DNA of 11,575 nucleotides. Source: Clostridia bacterium. GTDB lineage: Bacteria; Bacillota; Clostridia; Oscillospirales; CAG-272. Where the stretch lies: positions 1 through 11,575 of the forward strand of contig JAFTUB010000146.1 of the NCBI GenBank assembly GCA_017466495.1, written 5' to 3'. A program made the translations under genes and the position numbers. Below, one piece after another: positions 1 to 5,644 of this stretch. Position 1 is the stretch's first letter. Every line of letters begins with the position of its first letter. The notes under the pieces were generated by a model. That model worked only from the letters and a program-made list of their open reading frames with translations. It was not told the DNA's origin and searched no databases.

Positions 1-238
1 ACACCACACTGGTGTTGCGCCAGCTGAAATTTTCTTTGGATACCGGCTCAGTCACAGGCGGCTCGGTGACAGGCGGCTCGGTGACAGGCGGCTCAGTGGC
101 GGGCGGTTCGGTCGCAGGAGCGTCTGTCTGATCGCTGCAGCCGGTACAGACGAGCATAAAACAAGTGCTTAAAATAATCAGTGCGGCCATTAACAGGGCG
201 GAAGCAAAGCGAAAACCCCAAATATGATGGAATTCCAT
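1..238 (-). CDS. N-terminus of a secreted, probably lipid-anchored protein with Pro/Thr/Glu-rich linker (partial)
   Basis: The 3' part lies beyond the window edge. The chosen ATG at 238 has GGAG seven bases upstream; an in-frame ATG at 244 is only one base from that site and is less likely. The predicted protein begins with a short polar and aromatic stretch, then a hydrophobic segment (about residues 13-30: ALLMAALIILSTCFMLV) ending in CTGC. This looks like a lipoprotein signal peptide with a poor lipobox, because Cys rather than Leu, Val or Ile is at -3. It could instead be an N-terminal membrane anchor. A low-complexity linker follows, made of five-residue units of the ATEPP/VTEPP type, then SKENFSWRN, where a folded domain may begin. 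Such Pro/Thr/Glu spacers usually hold a surface domain away from the membrane. The function is unknown because the functional domain is outside the window. Confidence 0.72.
   Translation of the reverse strand, partial: MEFHHIWGFRFASALLMAALIILSTCFMLVCTGCSDQTDAPATEPPATEPPVTEPPVTEPPVTEPVSKENFSWRNTSVV
45..119 (-). repeat. Five tandem 15-bp units coding for a TEPPV-type linker
   Basis: Five head-to-tail 15-bp units start at 45, 60, 75, 90 and 105. On the plus strand each begins GGCTC or GGTTC. Units 60-74 and 75-89 are identical and the others differ by a few bases. They lie in frame in the partial surface protein and encode the TEPPV/TEPPA repeat. Near-identity at the DNA level suggests recent slippage or recombination, so copy number may vary between strains. 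Confidence 0.85.
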
Positions 239-330
239 TTTCATTCTCCTTTTTGTTGGTTTGTTCGGTAGGGTGGTGAAAAAAAGCCATCAATCGAATA
301 CATCAACAGGGCGGGGAAGGAAACATCAAA

Positions 331-373
331 CTGCGGTATTTTCCCAACCGCAGACACTCCCGCACGGGCGGGA
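331..373 (-). terminator. Probable terminator region after the glycoside hydrolase gene
   Basis: Two short perfect hairpins lie between the stop codon at 408 and the next start. The first to be transcribed is TCCCGC (358-363) with GCGGGA (368-373), a four-base loop. The second is CTGCGGT (331-337) with ACCGCAG (347-353), a nine-base loop, followed on the minus strand by TTTGATGTTT. The second has the shape of a modest intrinsic terminator. The remaining bases (239-330) hold the ribosome binding site of the partial gene and no clear promoter. Confidence 0.42.
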
Positions 374-407
374 AGGGATGCTAACGGTTTGGCGTATGCA
401 GACCGAA

Positions 408-2603
408 TTACCGTTCATCCGCATAAGTCTGCAGATACTCCGACAGATCACCCAATTTTTTGCGCTGTTTGCTGAGCAGAACGTCAATCTGCTTGCCGGT
501 GATTCCCACGCGGGTGAGGTGAGGGGTGCGCTGCCGAAAATCTTCAAACATGGCAAGGACCTCCTCCTGCAGAAGCAGATCCTTCTCCACCAACTGTGTA
601 TGTTCTTTGTGCAAAGCCTTTCTGGCAGACGCATCGGTGGCAGCTTCCATGGCCTGGGTCAACTGAACGGAACGAAGCAGATTTACTCTGGATGCTCCGA
701 ACATGGCGGCGAGCCGGATGGTGGAGTAGTTCATCTCGGCATACTCTTTACAAGTGGGGCGCTCGATGCCCTCAACCGTCAAATCATAGTACGCATAGGT
801 GATGTATTCGTCGGGAGATGCTGCCGCCACCACCTGTCGGGCAAGCTCCGCAGCATTTTGGAAATACCGCACATTTTCCCGCAGCTGGTCGATAAACCGG
901 GTGGTGCGTGCCTTTTCTTCCCCTTTGATGAAGTTGCAGGGATGGTTGTCCGCGTGGATTTTCAGCAGATCTCTTATCTCGCCGGGTTTATCAATGTTAA
1001 GACTCTCCGGGAAGTGCATGATCGGGCCCATGCTAAGCTGATTGCTGCTTCCTCTGAACGGATACAGCAGATTTTCATTCCAAACATCCATGCCTTTTTT
1101 GATTTCATACAAGGCCTCAAACATCAGCTTCCCGGCTTCTTCTCCGAACTGCTTGCGGCAAAGCTCGGCCAGATATGTGGAAACATCCAAATTGGGATTG
1201 GTTTCCACCGCCTTCATCACCAAGCCGTTGATGGAATTGCAATGTGCCGACGGTCCGGGGCCTTCCACTGTGTTCCGGATCCCCCACTGGTAGCCGCGCT
1301 GAATGGCAAAGGCCATTTGATAGGGATACGGGAAACCCTGGGGCAGGGATTCGGTTCGGTTGAAGGCAAAATACAGATACAGCGGTGCATCCATCTTTTT
1401 CTCATATTCCTGGGTTATGCGGATAGCATAATTGGGTTCAGCGGCAGCTGCCGCCATCATGGCATCATGGTCACCGCCGTCCCACCCCGTCGCCAGGGAA
1501 GAGTACCCGGTGGTTTTTTCCATCAGCCTGACGATATCCTCGGGCGGCAGGTGTGTGGTGGGCCAAAACAGGGTTTCTGCGTCTTCACGGCCGGCTTTCA
1601 GTCCCTCGTGGATAATGTTTTGAATTCTCATTTCATTCTCCCAAAGGATCGGTCTGTTGCCAACGGGATCGATGGCCGCTTTTTGGCAGGTTTCGCATTC
1701 CGGCGGATTGCAGAACCAAGCGTGGCAATCGTTGTTGTACAGGAAAATTCCCTTTACATCCGGGAACTCCCGGGCGAAGCGTTTCGCCGCGTCAAAGTAA
1801 TACTCCTGCACAATCGGCTGGTTGATGCATAAGGTCTTCTCCAGGCCTTCTGCTTTTTTCATCCACCAGGCGGGTTCCTTTCTGCCGAAAACCTCCGGCG
1901 GGAACTCCGTCAAATCACCGCCGTAAAGGGGAAGGACCGGTTCGATTAGCCACTGGAAATAGTCAATTCCGTACTGCCGCATGATTCGGGATGTTTTTTT
2001 GGTCTTTCTGACATACTCCGGATCCGGATCGTGAAAACCGGGAAGGACAGGGCTCTTGACCAAATTGCAGAAATGAGGGTCGTACCCGGCACCGTCCTGA
2101 ATGCCGTGGTACTGATTGATCCGCAGGCGAGCCATATACTCCGCTTTTTCCTCGGTGAATTCATCGTGGATCATCCCCTGATAAGCGTTCCAGTAGTAAC
2201 CGATTCCGTGAGAACGCTTTCTCATGGCGGGAACAACAAAGGTTTCCGGGTTTCCCTCTCCGCCGGCATAGATAAAGTCTTCAAGCTCAAAGACGGCATA
2301 AAGCACACCGCGGCCATTGGCGCCCGCGAGAACGATTTTTTCACCCATGACCTTGATTTCAAAGCCGTCATCCTTGTCGGAAACTTCTCCGATCTTCAGC
2401 TGACCGGCCTCGCACATTTCCCGAATCGCAGGACTCAGGGCAGGCGTGCCGAGAATCAGTTCCTTCGCAGCGGAAGATTTTGGCGCGGTTGCAACCGCAA
2501 CGCCTGCCTTGGTAAAGATACGCTTTAAGATCTTGTAGGCAGTATCTGCAACAGGATCCAGGTCTGTGACAAAAACGATGGTGTATCCGGAGTCCAGCCC
2601 CAT
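408..2603 (-). CDS. Putative glycoside hydrolase with GH20/GH67-type N-terminal domain and DUF4838-like barrel
   Basis: This 731-residue protein has no signal peptide and is probably cytoplasmic. Residues 7-120 look like the alpha/beta domain that precedes the catalytic barrel in GH20, GH67 and GH84-type hydrolases: a first strand YTIVFVTD, and near residues 94-110 the hallmark GANGRGVLYAVFELEDF. Residues 130-480 resemble a TIM barrel rich in aromatic and acidic residues. YNND at 289-292 is followed by four cysteines (C293, C298, C303, C306), recalling the ND...C.C..C segment of DUF4838 proteins and suggesting a metal or structural Cys cluster. The C-terminal 250 residues look mostly helical. 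The likely role is intracellular processing of an amino-sugar or uronic-acid oligosaccharide, but substrate and catalytic residues cannot be fixed by eye. The ATG at 2603 lacks a good ribosome binding site. A better-placed start in another frame at 2656/2653 suggests the true N-terminus is displaced by a frameshift. Confidence 0.72.
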   Translation of the reverse strand: MGLDSGYTIVFVTDLDPVADTAYKILKRIFTKAGVAVATAPKSSAAKELILGTPALSPAIREMCEAGQLKIGEVSDKDDGFEIKVMGEKIVLAGANGRGVLYAVFELEDFIYAGGEGNPETFVVPAMRKRSHGIGYYWNAYQGMIHDEFTEEKAEYMARLRINQYHGIQDGAGYDPHFCNLVKSPVLPGFHDPDPEYVRKTKKTSRIMRQYGIDYFQWLIEPVLPLYGGDLTEFPPEVFGRKEPAWWMKKAEGLEKTLCINQPIVQEYYFDAAKRFAREFPDVKGIFLYNNDCHAWFCNPPECETCQKAAIDPVGNRPILWENEMRIQNIIHEGLKAGREDAETLFWPTTHLPPEDIVRLMEKTTGYSSLATGWDGGDHDAMMAAAAAEPNYAIRITQEYEKKMDAPLYLYFAFNRTESLPQGFPYPYQMAFAIQRGYQWGIRNTVEGPGPSAHCNSINGLVMKAVETNPNLDVSTYLAELCRKQFGEEAGKLMFEALYEIKKGMDVWNENLLYPFRGSSNQLSMGPIMHFPESLNIDKPGEIRDLLKIHADNHPCNFIKGEEKARTTRFIDQLRENVRYFQNAAELARQVVAAASPDEYITYAYYDLTVEGIERPTCKEYAEMNYSTIRLAAMFGASRVNLLRSVQLTQAMEAATDASARKALHKEHTQLVEKDLLLQEEVLAMFEDFRQRTPHLTRVGITGKQIDVLLSKQRKKLGDLSEYLQTYADER

Positions 2604-2656
2604 TGTCCGAAGGCCTTTACAATTCTTTGCTGTTCAAACTGTTTGCTTTTCATCAT
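2589..2656 (-). other. Out-of-frame 5' segment, probably the original start of the glycoside hydrolase gene
   Basis: AGGAGG (2662-2667 on the minus strand) stands 5 and 8 bases before tandem ATGs at 2656 and 2653. This reading opens MMKSKQFEQQRIVKAFGQWG, then runs out of the hydrolase frame and stops at about 2525. Adding one C to the CC at 2589-2590 would join it as ...WGWTPGYTIVFVTD, flowing directly into the first strand of the hydrolase. The segment is therefore likely the displaced N-terminus, through a sequencing error or a real one-base deletion. Alternatively it is a short translated leader overlapping a downstream start at 2603. Confidence 0.55.
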
Positions 2657-2735
2657 CGTATCCTCCTGAGTGGATTGAAAATAACTGCAGAAAAAATCCC
2701 GGCAAAAATGGAAATCAGTGTATAGGAATATAGAT

Positions 2736-2764
2736 ATTGTACTATAAAACAAATTCAAATGCAA
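2736..2764 (-). promoter_or_regulatory. Probable promoter of the glycoside hydrolase gene
   Basis: On the minus strand a TACAAT -10 box (2736-2741) is preceded by a 17-bp AT-rich spacer and a weak TTGCAT -35 box (2759-2764). Transcription would start about 70 bases before the AGGAGG site. The wider gene-free stretch 2657-2978 also holds a direct TCGATG repeat just upstream of the -35 box and the hairpin at 2896-2935. Nothing further is recognisable in 2790-2895. Confidence 0.5.
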
Positions 2765-2895
2765 TCGATGTCCGTATATTTCGATGAATTTTTTTGATCA
2801 GCCTGTTGGGACGTCACAGCCATGCGGATAATTTAGGAAATTGCTCGCCATGGGCTGTCCTGTGCTCTGCCGTTTCTCGAGGAATCCATAGAATC

Positions 2896-2935
2896 AATGC
2901 AGGGCCGCCCGGCATTTGCCAAGCGGCCCTGCATT
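2896..2935 (-). terminator. Strong hairpin after the vWA gene, probable terminator
   Basis: A perfect 13-bp GC-rich stem (arms 2896-2908 and 2923-2935, core GCAGGGCCGC) with a 14-base loop lies 43 bases past the vWA stop codon. On the minus strand the hairpin is followed by GATTCTATGG, a poor T-tract. On the plus strand it is followed by ATTATTTT, a better one. It could act in both directions, but with no plus-strand gene nearby its main use is probably to end the vWA transcript. Confidence 0.55.
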
Positions 2936-2978
2936 ATTTTGACAGAGAGTCCGTGAATTTCTCTCGTTCTTTGTTTGG

Positions 2979-3635
2979 TCATTTCGTTTTGCGCTTCCGC
3001 TTCATATCCCGGTCCGCCTCAGCGCGCCACTCTGCGTTGTCCAGGGATTTGTTTTCCCGCACTGAGCTGATGGCCTGGGACATGGCGCAGTACATGATGC
3101 CCGTCCCCTTTGCGTTCTGGTGATAATTTACCGCACGCTCGCGGCGTATGCCGATATTTTCCGCCGTTTCCACCGCATCAATGTTGGCGGCAAGGAAGAT
3201 AAACTCCCAGCCGAACTTTTCCCGCTGACGCTCGATCATTTGCTTCACTTTTTGGCTGCTGTAGCGATGACTTGCATTCTCCATGCCGTCGGTGGTGATC
3301 ACGAAAACGGTATGCTCCGGCACGTCCTCGGGGCGGGCGTATTTATGGATGTTGCCGATGTGGTGGATCGCGCCGCCGATGGCATCAAACAGGGCAGTGC
3401 ATCCGCCGACCCGGTAATCCTCTGCGGTCATGGGTGCGATCCTTTCCAGCGGCACGCGGTCGTGAATGACCTCGCTTTCGTTGTCAAAGAGTACTGTGGA
3501 AACGTAGGCGCGGCCCTCTTCTTTGCGCTGCTTTTCCACGGTAGCATTGAATCCGCCGATGGTGTCCCCCTCAAAGCCCGCCATGGAGCCGCTTCTGTCC
3601 AGGATGAATACGATTTCGGTGATGTTGTTTTTCAT
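2979..3635 (-). CDS. vWA domain protein with intact MIDAS motif
   Basis: A 218-residue single-domain von Willebrand factor A protein. The MIDAS metal site is complete: DRSGS at residues 13-17 (DxSxS), Thr80 in GGCTALFDA, and Asp116 in TTDGMEN. Such domains bind a divalent cation and act as adhesion or assembly modules; cytoplasmic bacterial versions often partner AAA+ ATPases. There is no signal peptide or membrane segment, so it is expected in the cytoplasm. The C-terminus ends in a short basic tail (KRKRKTK). The start at 3635 has GGAGG nine bases upstream; an in-frame upstream start at 3710 would run through the hairpin and promoter and is rejected. The gene follows the HD hydrolase but has its own promoter, built on the same module. 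vWA proteins also occur beside DUF4132 proteins in other bacteria (E. coli yehI/yehP), which supports a link to the giant protein nearby. Confidence 0.88.
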   Translation of the reverse strand: MKNNITEIVFILDRSGSMAGFEGDTIGGFNATVEKQRKEEGRAYVSTVLFDNESEVIHDRVPLERIAPMTAEDYRVGGCTALFDAIGGAIHHIGNIHKYARPEDVPEHTVFVITTDGMENASHRYSSQKVKQMIERQREKFGWEFIFLAANIDAVETAENIGIRRERAVNYHQNAKGTGIMYCAMSQAISSVRENKSLDNAEWRAEADRDMKRKRKTK

Positions 3636-3649
3636 GTTCTGTTTCCTCC

Positions 3650-3689
3650 AAAAAATATGACTGTAAGTGCTTTCTCTTACAGTCATATT
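3650..3689 (-). terminator. 14-bp hairpin plus T6 before the vWA ribosome binding site
   Basis: A perfect 14-bp inverted repeat (arms 3654-3667 and 3676-3689, loop of eight) is followed on the minus strand by six T bases (3650-3655) and directly by the GGAGG of the vWA gene. In transcripts arriving from the HD gene it would fold as an AT-rich intrinsic terminator. The upstream arm also contains part of the TATAAT box (3687-3692), so a transcript starting at the local promoter (about 3680) would carry only a truncated 5' arm. It may therefore separate the two genes, or act as a DNA palindrome bound by a regulator. Confidence 0.55.
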
Positions 3690-3730
3690 ATACGGTATTT
3701 CGGAGGGCATATGGTCGCTCGGCGGGCGAC
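3673..3730 (-). promoter_or_regulatory. vWA gene promoter with GTCGC dyad (copy 1 of a shared module)
   Basis: On the minus strand the order is dyad (3713-3730; arms GTCGC and GCGAC), 20 bp, TATAAT (3687-3692), 6 bp, GTAAGAGA (3673-3680). No recognisable -35 box lies 16-18 bp before the -10 box; that place is taken by the edge of the dyad. If transcription starts at the G of GTAAGAGA, the dyad is centred near -42, a classical position for an activator touching RNA polymerase. The same elements at the same spacing precede the HD gene. Confidence 0.62.
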
Positions 3731-3742
3731 AGTTTTCATCGG

Positions 3743-4489
3743 TTAGTCCATGCTGTCAAGAAAGTCGGACTGACCGGCGGCCCATTCCTCTTCAAGCAGC
3801 TCCGCGGTGACTCGATCAAGAAGTCTTGCTCTCTCGGGCAGATTCCCCACAAATATCTTCCAGCCATCCTCGTATTTATCGTAATAGTAGCCGGTGCCGT
3901 CAAGACATACCTGATAGATGGTGTGCTTTGAACGGTAGAACTTCACGAACACATCCTTAAAGCGAGCATTGTATTCCCAATAGGCGTCGGCGCAGTGGGG
4001 ATCATTCTGCAGATCCGACAGGGCATCGTCGATTTTGCTGTAATACCATGCTTGCTTTTCGGGGGGCGCGTTGAAGCGTTCCCACAGCTTGTCGCCAACC
4101 GCCCTGTAATCTGCGGCAATGGCCCGCATATTGGAGAGCTTATCTGCCAAAACCAGCATCTTGAATCGCCGATCCGCCGTGGCAAGATGCTCGATGGCGG
4201 CAGTCTTGCGCTCCTGCCATGTCTTGCTCTTGTCCTCGCTGTGACCTGCTACGAGGTTTGCCACATCCTCGCCGAAGCGTGAGAGAATTTCTTCTTCGGT
4301 CGTATCCGTATCCTCAAGGGTATCGTGGAGAACGCCGGCAATCAGTAAATTTTCGTCTGCACCCATGCGGTAAAGAAGGTGCATGACCTCGATCGGATGT
4401 ACGATGTAGGGAAGTGTCGTCCCCTTGCGTACCTGTCCCATGTGACGTGCGGAGGCAAACTCGATTGCCCACTCAAGCTGTGTTTTCAT
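3743..4489 (-). CDS. RelA/SpoT-type HD domain hydrolase (MESH1-like small alarmone hydrolase family)
   Basis: A 248-residue cytoplasmic protein whose first 155 residues match the HD hydrolase domain of RelA/SpoT enzymes: RKGTTLPYIVHP (His31), VLHDTLEDT (His55-Asp56, Glu59-Asp60), FGEDVANLV, and LADKLSNMR (Asp116). These supply the metal-binding and catalytic residues, so hydrolysis is expected to be intact. There is no synthetase domain, TGS or ACT domain. Relatives of this size remove the 3' pyrophosphate from (p)ppGpp, or in animals act on NADPH; which applies here is not visible. The last 85-90 residues (from about 160, with GTGYYYDKYEDGWKIF) form an extension beyond the usual small hydrolase. 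The start at 4489 has GGAG eight bases upstream; the in-frame start at 4531 falls at the predicted transcription start and is unlikely. The gene follows the macro-domain gene with its own promoter. Confidence 0.85.
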   Translation of the reverse strand: MKTQLEWAIEFASARHMGQVRKGTTLPYIVHPIEVMHLLYRMGADENLLIAGVLHDTLEDTDTTEEEILSRFGEDVANLVAGHSEDKSKTWQERKTAAIEHLATADRRFKMLVLADKLSNMRAIAADYRAVGDKLWERFNAPPEKQAWYYSKIDDALSDLQNDPHCADAYWEYNARFKDVFVKFYRSKHTIYQVCLDGTGYYYDKYEDGWKIFVGNLPERARLLDRVTAELLEEEWAAGQSDFLDSMD

Positions 4490-4530
4490 GATGCAAACTC
4501 CTTTTTCGAATGTTGGCAAGAGCAGTGTCA

Positions 4531-4588
4531 TCTCTTACGTTTGCATTATAGCATAGCCGTCAATTCTTTCGGTCGCCCGACAGGCGAC
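4531..4588 (-). promoter_or_regulatory. HD hydrolase promoter with GTCGCC dyad (copy 2 of a shared module)
   Basis: On the minus strand: dyad (arms GTCGCC and GGCGAC within 4571-4588), 20 bp, TGC-TATAAT extended -10 (4545-4553), 6 bp, GTAAGAGA (4531-4538). The dyad begins one base after the macro-gene stop codon, so it could also form a small hairpin at the operon end, but no T-run follows. A TTGACG at 4558-4563 is only 7 bp from the -10 box and cannot be its -35. The dyad centre would sit at about -42. Confidence 0.65.
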
Positions 4589-4589
4589 A

Positions 4590-5618
4590 TTACACGCCCA
4601 GGGTTACCTGGTCAAAGTGGTACAGCGTTTCGTTGACATCAAAAATATTCTTGTAGTTGCCGCTGACAATGAAGTATTCGATGATCACATCAAATTTGCT
4701 GCTGTGGGAGAGGGACATTCCCACGGTGTTGAGGAGATGATTGGTTTCCTCAAGATTAAGCCGCAGACCGATGGCGAAGGATACCGCCGTCACCTTGCTG
4801 GGCTTGTAATTCTTGTTGCACTTGATTTTGGAGAAGGTTTTTTTGTCCACGTTGGACCGTTTATAGCATTCCACATCGGTCAGCCCCTTGGCATCGATGT
4901 AATCAAACAGCGTTTCCGCAAATCCCTTGTCCATGCTGCGCAGCATTTCCTCCAGATCGGCACCATTGTCGGGTGCCTGTTCACAGGCAAAAACGACATC
5001 CTCCGGCTCTTCAGAAGAATCCAGGCGGCTTAGTGCCGAATTCATCCTGGGCGGTACACTGACTCGCTGCTTCGGCATCATTCTGCACATATCGATATAC
5101 GCATCATCGATGTAGGCAGTCACATCGGCGAACAGCTTCTCACTGAGGGCGTACGCTGTCTTATCGTAGACCACAAGATAAACCAGCATCTCATTCTCCA
5201 GCAGAAAATCTCCGATTACCCGCATGGCGACCTTCAGTACCTGTTCTTTGGGATACCCGTATGTTCCGGACGAGATCAGCGGAAAAGCGATGCTTTTGCA
5301 CTTTTTCTGTGCCGCCAGCTCCAGCGCATGGGTATAGCAGGCCTCAAGCAGCGCCTGCTCATTTTGCGCACCGCCTTGCCATACCGGTCCCGCTGTGTGA
5401 ATCACATATTTGCAGGGCAGGGCATAGGCAGGGGTGATTTTCGCCTCCCCGATTTCCACGCCGCCCAGCTTGCGGCAGGCCTCCGACAGACGCGGGCCTG
5501 CCGTACGGTGAATCGCGGCATCCGTGCCGCCGCTCGGACAGAGGGATTCGTTGGTGGGATTGACAATGGCATCGCACTTGATTTGCGTGATATCCTGGCG
5601 GATGAGCTTCAGCGGCAT
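4590..5618 (-). CDS. Macro domain protein (ADP-ribose binding or hydrolase) with C-terminal HTH-like helical domain
   Basis: A 342-residue protein. Residues 1-170 form a macro domain: DAIVNPTNESL (16-26), SGGTDAAIHRTAG (29-41), GEAKITPAYALP (57-68), YVIHTAGPVW (71-80) and the phosphate loop ISSGTYGYP (115-123). The usual GGGGVDGAIH loop of MacroD enzymes is SGGTDAAIH here, so binding is well supported but the exact hydrolase activity is open. Residues 170-225 are a variable acidic linker. Residues 226-342 are a conserved helical module (FAETLFDYIDAKGLTDVECY, then NLEETNHLLNTVG and FDQVTLGV) resembling an XRE-like helix-turn-helix tail seen on several Firmicute signalling proteins; DNA or RNA binding is an inference. 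AGGAGG stands seven bases before the ATG. The gap to the giant gene is 26 bases, so the two should be co-transcribed. The likely role is reading or removing ADP-ribose marks. Confidence 0.85.
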   Translation of the reverse strand: MPLKLIRQDITQIKCDAIVNPTNESLCPSGGTDAAIHRTAGPRLSEACRKLGGVEIGEAKITPAYALPCKYVIHTAGPVWQGGAQNEQALLEACYTHALELAAQKKCKSIAFPLISSGTYGYPKEQVLKVAMRVIGDFLLENEMLVYLVVYDKTAYALSEKLFADVTAYIDDAYIDMCRMMPKQRVSVPPRMNSALSRLDSSEEPEDVVFACEQAPDNGADLEEMLRSMDKGFAETLFDYIDAKGLTDVECYKRSNVDKKTFSKIKCNKNYKPSKVTAVSFAIGLRLNLEETNHLLNTVGMSLSHSSKFDVIIEYFIVSGNYKNIFDVNETLYHFDQVTLGV

Positions 5619-5644
5619 CGTATGACCTCCTTTGCGATGGGGGA

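Noticed and set aside
45..119. CRISPR-like array
   Set aside because: The 15-bp units are contiguous, without spacers, and code in frame for a TEPPV linker.
93..293. Minus-strand 66-codon frame over the start of the window
   Set aside because: It overlaps the lipoprotein-like gene in another frame. That gene has the ribosome binding site, a signal-peptide-like segment and the repeat-coded linker.
261..1832. Long plus-strand open frame of 523 codons
   Set aside because: It lies wholly opposite the glycoside hydrolase and its downstream region, has no ribosome binding site, and its product is low in recognisable motifs. The minus-strand frame carries clear domain motifs.
2794..3123. Plus-strand 109-codon frame in the gap before the vWA gene
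   Set aside because: It runs through the 13-bp hairpin and into the antisense of the vWA gene, without a ribosome binding site or motif.
4558..4563. TTGACG as a -35 box for the HD gene promoter
   Set aside because: It is only 7 bp from the TATAAT box; a working sigma-A promoter needs about 16-18 bp.
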